This document shows positions 39,084 through 51,500 of a stretch of 64,000 bases of DNA, piece by piece. Position 1 is the first letter of the stretch; every line of letters begins with the position of its first letter. The notes under the pieces are model-generated. The model did no database searches. It saw only the letters and a program-made list of their open reading frames with translations, and was not told where the DNA came from. The position numbers and the translations under genes are program-made. The DNA lies in the NCBI GenBank assembly GCA_028023455.1, contig JAQFVV010000158.1:186001-250000 (forward strand). Direction: 5' to 3'. The stretch is from Epiperipatus broadwayi (taxonomy: Eukaryota > Onychophora > Udeonychophora > Euonychophora > Peripatidae).

Positions 39084-41021
39084 TGTACCCGCCCCCTCGT
39101 CGGCTTCCGTGCCAAAAGCACATTTAAGTCACTCCTATGAATCTGCTGTGTTCTTGCATCTGGGGGGTTACATAATGTTCGGTGAAGATAATTTCAAACA
39201 CATATACACGTACGCTTTTATTTATTTATACGTAAATTCGGATCGAATCCAAGTAGTAAGCGCCAGGAGAACTTTACAAGAGTCTGCCACATATGTGCAT
39301 AAGCTCACTCAACTATATCACAAAACATGCCCGTGCATCACTCCAGTTGGAATCAGGAAACGAACACAGCCAATATCACCTTTCAAATTATATCGCATAT
39401 GTGACCTTTCAATCACGATCAATCAGACTTATCGTATTAGGGCCCGCCCTATATCCCACAGAACAAATCAATCAAAGCTTAATATTAATCTAAGAAAGGT
39501 ATGATAATATAACATAAGTTTAATCAAATCCCAACACCAAAATATCAAATGCATTCATTCATAACAAAAACACATTGGATCACTCCAACACTCATTCCCT
39601 ATCATATAAATGTGAGTTGAAATTCCAATCAATCAATAACAAAATGCTAATTAAACAAATGGTTTATTTGAATCTATTTAATAATTTTATGCCGGTATAT
39701 GACTGGCAAGCCGAGATAAATTAACTATAGAATTAAATGAGACTTCGCACATATATTAAAGGATGTTTATTTGTAGACAAACTTATTCTGGTTAAGTTCT
39801 TTAATCATTCATTTATGGTCGTGAGTAATTTTATCATTTAGCTAAATGTTTTTAGCTAGTTATTGTTTTTTAAAGTTTATCTACTCTGGTGCATAAGTGA
39901 GTACGATTAATTTAAAGATAGCTACCTGTGGAACGTAGACAGCCGGTAAGAAGGATCCTGAGCGATGATTTCTTCTTTAACTAAGCATTCTGGCAATTTG
40001 CGAGGTCTCAAAAGCGTGTGTGGTCCTTAGGTGAAGTTTTTCCGGTGTTACGAGCATCCTAGGGGCAATCAGCTGAACGGAGCGTGGAGGTCCGGCGGTC
40101 AAGCCGCGAATTTTAGGTTCAGCAATGCATCTCCGTTATACTATTATACGAAAGTTAGATCTTATTTCTACTGGTAAAAAGAAAACTTTCTTTACCAAAT
40201 CAGCAACTTAATTATTCCAAGCACATCGGTGATTCTGCTAATCCTTTTTTTTCTTTTGCAATTCACCTTGTAATTTCTCTCTTCTCCCCCCTCACACCTT
40301 GAATTTTTTTCATCCAATCTCCCCCTTGCACCTGTGAGTCCCTTCCTCCAATAGGTCCATCGAGTATTAACTTAATTCAGCGATTTCTGGGATCGTTTGC
40401 ACCACTTTGGAATTTAACTCAATTTGGCCATTTTTCAGGCATTGTTTAGCTGGAGACAGAAGTCTGGGTTGTACAATAGCAGTGTACACTTTTTCTCACT
40501 TCTGTTTCTAAATTCAGCTAATTTTATCTAGACCTTACCGACACATATCCGGCTTATTGTTTCATTTTTACTAATTTTACATTTACTAATTACCCCCCCA
40601 TTGAAAATAATTTTAGATTGCTTGGAATTTCAGAACATGTTGCAACTTAATCAATTCATTTTCTCTTTATGTTCAAACATGATTTAAATGACTTAATAAA
40701 ATGTCAAACCTGTGTTCAATCATTCATCTTTCTTTTTTAAAAAAACAAAAAAAAAAAACTTACAACTAATGATTACATATTTATTCTCAAAAACAACAAA
40801 ATAACAAAAAAAACTCTTTTACTCTTATTTCAATAAATTTGACAGGTACTCTTATATAGCTGCGATCATGCTCTAGAAATGGGTGTTTCTCGTTCATTAT
40901 TAAAGCAAAACCTTTTTTTTTTAAAAGTTTTGTACCTGTCATTCATTTCGTCAATTGCATATATATTTAATCTAACATCATATGCCTGGATTCAAATCCC
41001 ATGTAACGCTATTCCGTTACA
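39084..41021 (-). mobile_element. Candidate solo LTR
   Basis: A 1,938-bp block that is visibly less AT-rich than its surroundings interrupts two ribozyme-repeat units and is flanked on both sides by (AT)n. Its ends are TGTA and TACA, fitting the TG...CA rule for LTRs. Read on the minus strand, the first 160 bases lead to a TATA-like box ('gctatataagag', about 40,855-40,866), as expected for a U3 promoter. The minus-strand start, 'tgtaacg' with 'cgttaca' six bases later, forms a small hairpin. No coding region is present. The flanks make a target duplication impossible to read. It could also be a non-autonomous DNA transposon. Confidence 0.45.
40853..40868 (-). promoter_or_regulatory. TATA-like box of the LTR candidate
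   Basis: On the minus strand 'ctatataagag' lies about 160 bases inside the presumed 5' end of the LTR candidate. In AT-rich DNA a TATA word alone is weak evidence; the position is what supports it. Confidence 0.3.
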
Positions 41022-41152
41022 ATATATATATATACCTGTACAAACAATGTAATATATAGTGTATTTTGAGCTCAGACTTTCACATGATCCTCAATTCTCC
41101 ACACTATCTCATACCACTGATACACTTGATCACATATATGTCTAAAATATAA

Positions 41153-41213
41153 ATAATCACCAGTATAAGTATTTCATGCTAAACCAGCACTCATTAGTTG
41201 ATCCAGATTATCA
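41153..41213 (-). ncRNA. Hammerhead ribozyme-like motif (copy H)
   Basis: GAAA and stem II (GTGCT..AGCAT) are intact on the minus strand. The core box is CTAATGA (G5 to A) and stem I has one mismatch. Predicted inactive. Confidence 0.55.
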
Positions 41214-41347
41214 TCTCTACATATATATATATACAATAAGTGCTCAGATTTATATTAAGACAGCCAATCTTCATACTTTAATGGACAGGCTTCAATCCAC
41301 TCCCCTCCAACTCTTCAGCCATCCATCCTATTGAAATGTGTAGAGAT

Positions 41348-41410
41348 GATAATCTGGACCAACTGATGAGTGCTAGTTTAGCACAATATATATATATATT
41401 GGTGATTATT
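41348..41410 (+). ncRNA. Hammerhead ribozyme-like motif (copy I)
   Basis: Stem I with its outer helix, CTGATGA and stem II (GTGCT..AGCAC) are all intact. The GAAA box and stem III have been replaced by an AT run, probably by microsatellite expansion. Confidence 0.6.
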
Positions 41411-41649
41411 TATTCTTTAGACTTATATGTGGTCAAGTGTATCAGTGGTATGAGATAGTGTGGAGAGTTGAGGGTCGTGTGGAAGTCTGGGCTCAAAATG
41501 TCTTTTATTATAATTAGAGTTTTTAGTACTTTTTTTCTTATTGACCTGTTTACCATTATGGCCAATAAATGAAATTCTTTTAGGTCATAAGCCAAACTAA
41601 TTATTATAAAATTGTCCATATCAAAAAATTTATGTGATACAGAAAATGC

Positions 41650-41865
41650 AATATTATGGCTACTACTATTAGTACTACCACTACTACTAATGCTGTTACT
41701 ACTATTGCTACTATTACTAACAACAACAGCAACCATAAGAATTATTATAATTATTATTATTAAATTGCTTTAATGTTTGGGAATTCATAAGAAATTTGAG
41801 CACCAGAAGTAAACAGTTATGATCTATGAACCATACACTCTAGAATCTAATGCTATATCACTGTA
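41650..41865. repeat. Degenerate trinucleotide tract joined to a microsatellite-linked repeat
   Basis: An ACT/AAC-type degenerate tract (41,655-41,750) ends in ATT units and continues into 'gtttgggaattcataagaaatttgagcacc'-like sequence (blocks at 41,775-41,810). The same order (AAT tract, then 'cttgggaaattataagaag' and 'tttgatcactgg') is found at 61,661-61,710. This suggests a short interspersed repeat that carries an (AAT)n end. Confidence 0.45.
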
Positions 41866-42599
41866 CCAAAGAAGTTTCTCTCATATCAAAGGATATATTA
41901 TTTGCTGACACAACTTTATTATTTGAAACAATTTAATTATTTACATTATCATCATTAGATAAAGAATTCATCAAATGTTATAGAATTACCCAATGTGAAC
42001 TATATTTTGAAGCATTATGAACATCTACATTGTGTTGCAATGCTATATGATGAATGCTGTCACATGCCAATAGAATAAACTTCACTCACAAACCATAATA
42101 AAAAATAATCTCATAGCAATCTATGATGATTTTCATTTTAAAAGTTTTACCCCAAACACTTGCAAGAGTGGGTCATTAGATATAATTTATATTAATAAAG
42201 TAGGTAAAACACAGAGTGCTTTATGCAGAACCTTAACATAAAGTCTAAAGATGCACCACATATTATTAAGATAGCATACTATAAACATAGTGTTTGTCTG
42301 AAGATGTGTGATTATGCCATTTTTGAGATGATTATATGTTAGACTATTTCCATCATCTACCCTTAAATACTGAATGTTTTTAGAAATATTTTGAACTTTA
42401 TTTAAACTTTCCAAATACAATCAATTTTTAATAATTACACATATATTAATACTTAATACAACATTTTGAATGCTATTATTCTCCTCTCTTTTTCAGGTAT
42501 TAGATTAATAAATTTTAGGTAATGTTTTAGCAAACAGTTATTCTGTCAAAGGCAACAGTCAATGAAAAATTCATATATTTAATTATGAGAATCCCGATA
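41866..42599. other. AT-rich DNA without a gene
   Basis: Nothing recognised. The minus-strand frame at 42,187-42,420 has no domain. Confidence 0.5.
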
Positions 42600-43085
42600 T
42601 CTCCACTTTTTTCTAAGAGCATGATCGATTGACTTATGGAATTATTTGCCATTGTCATGTGAGTAGCTTCTTTGAATTTTCTCCTTTATACTTTTTTATT
42701 TCTATCCAATATTTTTCTATTTTACCAGTTGAGTATATATTCATTGGTACATACATGATCTGCTACTTTAGATACATCAGTTTCTTTATTTCCTTATCAT
42801 CAGTTTGTGCTCTTTCAATCATTTTTCAATGGAGTGACTCAATAGGGTGACTGGTCTTACTAATATACATTCTTCCACACTCACATGTTAGTTCACAGAT
42901 GCAGTTTTTGTTTTTCAGCATTTCAAGTTTAGGCTTTGTAGATGATAAATTTCCTCACAGCATGATTTCGCTTTGAAAATCTGTCCTGATATTATACTGA
43001 TCACAAATTTTCATTAGCTCCAGGTCAATTACCATGTTAGTATTGTCATTGGTCAAGCCAGCAACACCTGAAGAAGAAAGAAGAA
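42600..43085 (-). pseudogene. Penelope-like element remnant: GIY-YIG endonuclease region
   Basis: Read on the minus strand, 42,915-42,860 gives 'NCICELTCECGRMYISKTS', the pattern of the GIY-YIG domain of Penelope-like retroelements (usually ...Y.IPC.CG..YIGET). Further 3', 42,690-42,622 gives 'RKFKEATHMTMANNSISQS', which matches the conserved stretch near the C terminus of these proteins. Several frame changes lie between. The Gly of YIG is Ser here, so the fragment is inactive. The upstream frame (43,173-42,955) is in the right place but has no motif I can name. Confidence 0.6.
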
Positions 43086-44609
43086 TAATACCATTCCTGT
43101 TATGTAATAATCTGTGTGCTATTATTAACAATTGATTGTATTTGTAACGTTTAAATTTTTTTTCTAAAGACATTTAATATTTAATGATAAATAATGAAAA
43201 TCGTCTGATGTATAATCAATACTATAAACATAATATAAATTTTTCACATGTGAAATCTTGATAATATTTTCCACAGTTTCTCTTCATTCCCTAGTGAAAT
43301 GTCTCACTGATACAAAGGATCTGGCTACATATTTAATGTCAAGTTATTCCACTAGTTCAAATAATCAACAAAGTAATATTTTATTGATCTATTATTATAT
43401 GTTTGATGACACTCATAATGGATATGATTAAAATAGAGCTAATATGTCACCATAAAAAACAATTTAATTTATCAAAGATACACGAGATTTTTTTATTTGT
43501 AATGTTAGAATTAAGAGATCTATAAAACATATATAGATGGATATTAATTGGTCAAATGCGAAATATTGTATTTATTTTTCTGTATTCTTTCTATTCACAT
43601 TAATAAATCAGACAACAAAGCATCAAATGAGTCCCTCATATGCTTACTTGTATTTTTACAAGAGCCAGTTTTTTCTCCTTACTATAAATCAATCAACTAC
43701 AAGTTGAGCAATCTATAGATACCCATATTATGCAGAGATATAATATTTCCATACCTGAATTCTGTTTTCATAATTGAGAACTAGGATTCAAATATGAAAG
43801 TAATTCATCTATACATCTAACAAACATTATTCTTTTATAGTGATCAAGCTAATAGTCAGAAATTAAAATAAAAATTGTAAGATTTTGAACCCAAGTTAAT
43901 TCATTTGCATAGTTCTATAATCTATTATTAGTTTAGTTTCACTGTATTTTGTAAAGACTTCAGTTTTATGTAAACCATAGTCTTTTTCTATACTTTCACT
44001 AGGAAAATTAATACTAATAATGATGTCACATGATATCCTCATTCCTTTATTCAGATACTTCCAAAAGAACAATCTGTAAAAATAGAGTTGTGTAGATTTA
44101 ATTGTGATCTTGCTTTATATCAGTCCGTGAAGAAACAAGAAAATGTAAAAGTTAATTAAACTTAAAGTCATTTTGGCTTTTTAAGTGAGTTAATGGAGGT
44201 ATTGATAAATAATTAAAATAACTAAAAACATTATGTCTGAGAATTCTTTTCAGAAATACTAAGACTTTCTTTGCCATTTGGAGGCATTTGAATAAATTGA
44301 AAATACAGAAGACTTACTTATATGAATAGAGCTGAAGTTGCAGATATTTTTTTTGCCAAAACTTCAGAAGATTTTGATACAGTTTTTATTTTTAAACAAC
44401 AAAATAGCTCTTGCAAGTATTATAGAATGCAATCAGCAGTGGGTAAGATAGATCTGAAATAAATAAATTTGTTTTTGAAAATATAGGAGTTTGTGTAGTT
44501 GCGTTATTTTCAAATGTTAATAACAAAAAATGAGATTACATAGTCAAAGTTTAAATAAACCATAGAATATACAATCTGTTGTAAACGCAACTTCAACTGA
44601 TAAAAGATA
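43086..44609. other. AT-rich DNA without a gene
   Basis: Background frames only. Confidence 0.5.
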
Positions 44610-44629
44610 AATGACGTGCACATATATAT

Positions 44630-44747
44630 ATAACTTTGGCTTGGAAAAGAAAAAAATTAGTAACAATTGAATTACAAAAGTAATGCCCCCCCCCATATGT
44701 CATAGTATCGGCCGGGAGGCAAACCTGCAGCAACCGTCTGCAACCAA
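44630..44747 (-). repeat. tRNA-derived SINE-like fragment
   Basis: On the minus strand 'ggtttgcctcccggccgat' resembles a polymerase III B box and matches the fragment at 7,672-7,740. The neighbouring words 'gaaaaga' and 'aaaattagtaa.aattga' (44,645-44,675) recur at 60,620-60,655, suggesting a longer interspersed repeat. Confidence 0.4.
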
Positions 44748-44773
44748 CTACTTGAACACATATATGTCGAAAA

Positions 44774-44830
44774 GATAAATAATACATATTTCATGCTAAA
44801 CCAGCAATCATCAGTTGGTCCAGATTATCA
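44774..44830 (-). ncRNA. Hammerhead ribozyme-like motif (copy J)
   Basis: CTGATGA and GAAA are both intact on the minus strand and stem II keeps four pairs, but the 3' strand of stem I has been deleted. The core is present without its closing helix. Confidence 0.55.
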
Positions 44831-44996
44831 TCTCCACACATATATGGAATAAGTACTCAGATATATATTAAGATAGCCAATGTTCATACTTTAATGGACA
44901 GGTTTAAATCCACTCCACATTCCAACTCTTCAACCGTATGAAGATTGGCTATCTTAATATATATCTGAGCACTTATTGCATATATGTGTAGAGATG

Positions 44997-45055
44997 ATAA
45001 TCTGGACCAACTGATGATTGATGGTTTAGCATGAAATACGGATATTGGTGATTAT
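44997..45055 (+). ncRNA. Hammerhead ribozyme candidate (copy K, best preserved)
   Basis: Stem I outer helix ATAATC (44,997-45,002) pairs with GATTAT (45,050-45,055). A TGG bulge (45,003-45,005) follows, then ACCAA (45,006-45,010) pairs with TTGGT (45,045-45,049). Core box CTGATGA is at 45,011-45,017. Stem II is TTGAT/AGCAT around GGTTT (45,018-45,032), with a terminal T-T and one A-G mismatch. Core box GAAA is at 45,033-45,036, and a two-pair stem III closes a short loop before the cleavage triplet ATA (45,042-45,044). This is the standard type I hammerhead layout. The weakened stem II leaves activity uncertain. Confidence 0.7.
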
Positions 45056-45149
45056 TTATCTGTTAGACATACACGTGTTCAAGTGTATCAGTGTTATGAG
45101 ATAGATTGGAGTCTCGTGGAAGTACATGAAAGTAATTATTTTCATTTCA

Positions 45150-45181
45150 TTTGTGTGTGTGTGTGTGTGTGAGTGAGTGAC
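45150..45181. repeat. (GT)n microsatellite
   Basis: GT dinucleotides followed by GAGT units. Confidence 0.9.
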
Positions 45182-45280
45182 TAACGGAGAAACTGCTTGT
45201 TTTTTCTTTGTATTTTCATTAATCAAATTTACTATCAGATTGAAAAATTTTTAATGTTTTTAGTTCACTTACTATCTTCT

Positions 45281-45354
45281 CTACTAATCCCAATGAATAC
45301 TCTTATGCAGTCCCATGCTACTAATCCCAATGAATTCTCGTATGCAGTCCCATG
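45281..45354. repeat. 37-bp tandem duplication
   Basis: Two adjacent copies of a 37-base unit beginning 'ctactaatcccaatgaat', differing at two positions. Confidence 0.9.
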
Positions 45355-48293
45355 CTGTTTGCCCAAAGAAATAATACTTTAATTTTCATATAATTTATTT
45401 ATTCTATTGTGCCAGTTATTTATACACCTTTACAGTTTACTATGTTTTAATTGAACTGTTTCGTTGCAAGTAAGATCTCTAACAATCGAAAACCTTTAAT
45501 TAATCCATTCTTTTAGTGTATCACTGAGCTTTATAAAAATCTATTTTACATATATATAGCTTTGTTTTTATTATCGTCATTTAACAAGTAATAATAATGA
45601 GAACAATAATTGGGAGATAATTTTGATTACAAAAAAAAACCTCTGGAAGCTTGGATAGATAATACATATGTGTGTGCGTATTTTTATAATATAATACTAA
45701 TGATATTTTACTAAAGGTTAATCTTATTATTTGTTATTATCAACTGTTTAATGGTACCTTTATAGTGGCGTGCCAAAATTCGCCCACTACCACTAGACAC
45801 TTCATTCTTCTCACTATCACGCAAATGTTTAATAATATCAGGTGATCACTTAGGGACATAATTAAGAACAATTTATTGATTACGAAGAAATAAATGGCAA
45901 ATTAAAAAGCTCTTCAATAGGCATTTAAATCCAATTTTTATTTTACAAAAATTATCACTAAGTTTATACCCGCACACACAGAATATGTGGTTACAATATA
46001 TAATTTGAGAGTGTGACGTTAAATATTTAACTTTTTAAAGCAGAATGGGGAATTGTTTGTCAATGTTTAACATAACGGACTCCAAAGTACTGCATTTAAT
46101 AAGTTAAAAAATGGAGTATTTGCATTAAAGTGATATAACTATTTAGTACAGACTTAGAAGACTAGGGATTCTAAAGCTCAAAGTCCATGAATAGGACTCA
46201 ATCTCGTCATTTCCGACATTCGAATTTCTTATGATTTCTAGAGCAATAAATCATTCGATTTTTTATTATTACTATTTAATTTGTATATAGAATTGCTGCT
46301 ATATTGCCAAAGCTATTATATAAAGTAACACAAGAACCTATACGATATAACATAAAGATAATGGGAAAAATCGATTTAAGGGCGTTTTGTAATATTTTGA
46401 ATTGCTAGTAAACTTACAAGGGGATTCTCTAATATTTGTAGACCCAGGACAAAAACTGATATTATCATTGAAACATCTAATTGCAAACATAGAACCTTGC
46501 TTCTCTACTTTATGACTATTTAAGCTTGAAAAAAGACTATTTTAATAAAATTATAAAATACAATTCCTTTATAAAATTTACCTTCTTTACCAATTTATTC
46601 AATCATTAATTATATCTTTGTAATTCAAAGTTTCCCATTTCTTATGTTCAATAAATAGTAATGCCAATTTGGATCACCTTTCTTGAATAATAGAAATTCT
46701 TGGGCAATTTTTTTTTTACATAAAATTTTACTTATTCTAAGAGAACAAAAATAATTTCTGTTATAATGTAATGAATTTAATGATGAATTTAACCCAGTGT
46801 TTAACGATTTTAAAACATGAAAATTTGGGATGAAAGGTGAAATTTGAGTATAAATAAACAAACTATTATTGTATACTGCAATTATAAAAATGCAACCGTT
46901 TTAATATACTTTTCAGAAATCAATTTTTAAAACATTTCATAAGGTTGCCAATTCGATTTTCATTATAAATTTTCCATAAGTCTTCAATTCATTTACGTTT
47001 TACAAAATGCTGCCAATAGGTATGAAACTTCTAAAATGTGGGACCAAAAGCAAATGAAGCCTTAACCTATTGCTAACGGCTGTACTGTTCACTAGACCAA
47101 ATAATGACGTCAAAACTATAATGCAAAGGCAGATGTTTGATGGATTGGACATCTGAAATGAACAAATAGTAACAAACTATCGAAAATAAAGTATTTTATT
47201 GCAAACTTGAACATAGTTTGCCAAGGAGATCCAATTTACAGTATCAAGATTATTCTAAAACCACTCTAAAAGGGTACAATAGTGATTGCTTTTTTAAGAG
47301 CAGATGGGGAGGGGGAAATATGGCAGAATAAAATATAATGAGTTAAAATTAAATAAAATGTTGAAATCTTTGAGAAAAGGAAGTTTGTTATAGTTAAAAT
47401 TAAAAGTCAGCATTAGTATGGCATTAAATAAACTGAGTGAAATACCATCAAAAAATATAAGAGAACTTGTTTGAATTTTTTTCAATTGCTTTTTATAATT
47501 GAAACAATGTTCACCTTTATCTCTTTTGTTTTTAATTTTATCTTTCATTCTTTATGCAATACATCTAATGATGTTAAATGATATACATGTGTATAACATA
47601 CAGATTTTATTAATTGTGAAGAAAATGGTCAATCCTATCACTATCTTCTTTTTTTTAGTCTAGTTCACTCTTGTTTTTTGTAGTTGTTGTTGTTGTTTTT
47701 TTGTCTTTCTATTAAATTTCTTTTCTCTATAATTTTCTGAGATTTATTCTAAATTGCTTCCTAGTTTTTCCATATAATTCTTCCTTTAAATCTTAATTTA
47801 TTTTTCTTTCTCTTTTGTCTTCATATCTCTTTTTATCGAGAAAGTTTAGAGATTATATATATATATTATCTTACCAGTTTTTTCTTAGTCTATTCTTTCA
47901 GTCTTTTCATTCACTTTTAACTTTTTTTTTTCTAAATTAGCAAAAATGTTTTGTGTTAAATTATTCTTTTTAATTTTCTTCTATACATTTTTTTTATGTT
48001 TTTAATTAAAAGGTATTACATTGATTTTTAGAAAATAAATAGAGTATGATTAAAAAAAGAAACACTCATGATAAGCAATACAGTGAATTCAATCTTAAAC
48101 TTTTCGGACATTTTTTACTTTTTTACATTTGATAAATTTTCCTAGCAATTTATCTTAAAGAAATTTTAAAAAAATTAGAGAACAAAGCATTTATTTTCAG
48201 TATTTCTATATAATTACCAAACCCGCATTTATTTAGTCAAAATAAAAGTCATAGATCACATGACGCTATACTCTTAAGCTTGTAAGTTATAAA
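45355..48293. other. AT-rich DNA without a gene; isolated CRE at 47,105
   Basis: No gene was recognised. A perfect palindromic TGACGTCA stands at 47,105-47,112 without other support. The minus-strand frames at 46,625-46,861 and 47,294-47,548 have no domain. Confidence 0.5.
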
Positions 48294-48589
48294 CAATGAG
48301 GATTGCCAATTCCTCAACAAGCTTTGTGATAAATGCTTAGCGAGAGAAAGCATTTAAAATATCTCTGTCAGGATCCCCCCCCCCCAAATCTCTGACCATG
48401 GTTTTATGCTCTGGCACTAGATCTAAAAACACTAACCCAAAGCCAAGCACCTCTCTGAGGAGTGCCAGAGCAGAGCATAAAACCATGGCCAGAGGTTGGG
48501 GGGAGGGTATCCTGACAGAGATATTTTAAATGCTTTCTCTAGCTAAGCATTTATCACAAAGCTTGTTGAGGAATTGGCAATCCTCATTG
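48294..48589. mobile_element. Near-perfect 296-bp hairpin (foldback/MITE-like element)
   Basis: The left arm (48,294-48,418) and right arm (48,461-48,589) are inverted repeats of about 125 bases with only a few substitutions, a variable C-run and one 5-base indel, around a loop of roughly 42 bases. The ends are 'caatgagg' and 'cctcattg'. No target duplication is obvious and no coding capacity is present. A transcript would form a long double-stranded stem. Confidence 0.85.
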
Positions 48590-51500
48590 GCCACATTTAT
48601 TTATTTCCAAAATAAAATCTTCATCTTTCCAAATTGTGGTTGTAGAAATCTATATGAATTCTTCACATGTTATGCTTTCCAATAATCATTTTAATAAACT
48701 TCAAAATAATGCCCTCATGTATCACCTATTAACCAGATAAAAATGACCATTATATAGTCTCTACACTCCATATTTAATAATCTTTGTTTGCTTATGGAAA
48801 GATTAAAATTAATCAAATTTATACCTCCATTGTTATCTCAAACTGTAAACTGGTTCAATTCAAGGTTTTTTTAATATTTTACTAATGAAACATTTCATCC
48901 TTAAGACATATCAATGATTAATCTATTACCTATATAAGTTTCATGGATCAGATGGAAATAAATATTTTTCCATTTTATTAAGCATCACATATGATGACAT
49001 TATCTGCAAATTAAACAATTTTTAAAAATCTGACTTGCTAATTAAATTATTGTAAATTATTAATAAAATCTGGTAAAAATGCATCAGTTGGTTCATGGGA
49101 TAGTAGGTACTTCAAATATATGGCTGAAAGAAATATATCTTTGTGGGAGAAAATGAAAGATAATAAAAAAGCAATAGAACAGAAAGATCTTAACACCATT
49201 TAAATAAAAAAAAATTAAAATCAAGTTAAAAAAAAGAAAGAAAGAATAAAACTAAATGTAAATATTTTATAAAGAATTTGTTTTTTTCTTTATAGTAGTC
49301 TAATGCTTCACAAATTCATTATGCCATGATGTAAAATTACATCTAATGTAAACTATCCATAAGAGGCAATGTAATGAAAGGGTGTCATATCCACAATATT
49401 ATTTTTTCTTGGTATGCCATCCCAAATTTCTCATGGCTTCAATGTGTTTCACTCAAAAGAAGTCTTAATTGTATAACATAATGAAAAAAAAAAAGAGAAA
49501 TCCAGAAAACAAAAAAAAAAACGTACTTTCTAAAACCAACAATTTTTTTAGAGTTTCTAGTCAATTGCAAAATATGTATTGATATTATATAAATAAAATG
49601 GATATTTGGGATGGGGGGGGGCTTTGGATAAACTGTTTGTTATTGCATTATGACTGCATTATCAATTTTTATTAGGAAAGCAATATATAAATGACACATG
49701 TAATTAATCAATGTATGTATACATTCTAATAATGTAAATTGTTATTAGTAGATTTACACTTTTGTTACTAGATTAATGTCTCTTATGTTGTATTGCTATA
49801 TTTATTTACATAGATGTACATTCTTTATGATTATATCATAAACAATTATTTTTAAACAAACAGTATTTTTTGATTAGATGTAATAAAGTATGTCATGTCT
49901 TTATTAATTATATAGTTGAATAATATCCATAATAATTTTACTGTACCAGTAATAGTCATAAAACCTAGCTCAATAGTATTCCGCCCCATCAAGTCACACA
50001 ATTAATAAAACAATTGCTTATCTGACATCAATAAACATAAAATCATTGCCCATTTTCTTCAGCTTAAATTAGTCCATGACAAATCAAAAGTAATTCTTCT
50101 TTATAAAAAAAAAAAATATTTTTAAAATCAAAATAACCTCAAAAAACATCATATGACCTTAATATGCGCAATGCTTTTCTGGAGTAATCTCTATTTATAT
50201 TACTCCAATTCTGATACCTATTGTAAGTTCAAAAAATCAATAAGTGTTTGGTGGTAATTCAATTAGCACTATCATTAGCATAGATGGCAAGACTAAATTA
50301 GTTCAGAAAATGTAATATATTTAATGACCTTATGCATAACTTTCAAACAGTGGTTTAAATAGAAATGCTCAAATGGAAGAGTGAAATGTACTTATCATTG
50401 CAAAGAGAAAATTCTACAAATACTTCTATGTTCTATAAAATTGTTATTTAAAGTCTCGTTTAACTTAAGATTCTGCCTTAGAGGAATAAATTCTAATGGT
50501 AAAATTTAGAAAACATATAAAATTGATAGAAAAAAGACTTTCCGTGATTTATCTGCATATGAAACCATTACTTTTATTTAGAAATTGAACTTCACACTAT
50601 AATGAATTTTTTATTAATAATAATTACAACAAAATATAAAAACACACAGCAAAATTATAGATGTTTACTCTGATAATAAAAACAACTACATCAGGATTGT
50701 CAGGGGGGTATTAGGTTATAAAAACAAAATTAAATGGCTAAAAGCTTTTACCATCTATAGAATATCTCAGATGCCTAATATTTCCTCCATAGAAAAATAT
50801 TATTTTCAACTAAAAAAATAAATAAACAAATACATTTTCTTCTAAACATTGAAGGTATGTTAAAATCAAATATGGAGATTCTAAACAAAATAAACTTCTA
50901 CTACAGGACCTTCATCATATCTTTAGACTGCTCATTTTCTTAAGTATTTGATTTTATCATTGTTGTTAATTTAATGCATATTACATATAGTATGACTTCT
51001 TGTATTTTAAAATAAGAAGCTTTCCTTTCAAGTATCTTATATGATTCCAAATTCATTATTCAAATAAATAACTCTCTCAGAATGATTCTCTCATAGATCA
51101 TCTTACAATTCTCATATTAGTAGAAGATTTAAATTTCTTATAATATTTTTTGAGATATGTAATTGAAGATAAAGCAGATGTTCAACTTTTAACCTTTGAA
51201 CTTTTAAATAATGTGTTCAAGTTATACAATATAAACATCTCATGTGCAGAGAACCGATTTATACACTATGCCTAATTATCAATTAATGTTGGACTCTTCT
51301 CACCTTACAGTCAATATCAATATAGTACTATTGTTTTTGAAATTTATATGCTCAGAGAAGAGTATCATCCTATCCTTTTTTGCTATATTATATTTTACAA
51401 ACACATATCAATAATTGCCAATAGATTACTCTCTAAAAAATTCCAAACACAATTGATTTAAGGCTATATCAAAAAGGTAATGCATTTTGTAATCAATAAA

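Larger units (their letters stand above)
41022..41500. mobile_element. Foldback pair of hammerhead-repeat units
   Basis: A minus-oriented unit (41,033-41,333) is joined to a plus-oriented unit (41,336-41,500). Inverted arms share the terminal module, stem-loop core and flanks, so the segment can fold into a long hairpin. The left unit begins with the same 'ctgtacaaacaatgt' as 38,610. Confidence 0.75.
44748..45125. mobile_element. Foldback pair of hammerhead-repeat units carrying the best-preserved ribozyme core
   Basis: The minus-oriented part (44,748-44,935) and the plus-oriented part (44,936-45,125) are inverted copies that share 'cttgaacacatatatg', 'tctggaccaactgatgatt' and 'atatatctgagcact'-type sequence (in diverged form). 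The shared third core flank (TTG after CTGATGA) in both arms shows they are closely related, possibly one derived from the other. Confidence 0.75.

Noticed and set aside
42776-42806. CTGATGA followed by GAAAC on the minus strand, like a hammerhead core
   Set aside because: The bases between the boxes cannot form stem II, and the site lies within the decayed Penelope-like coding region.
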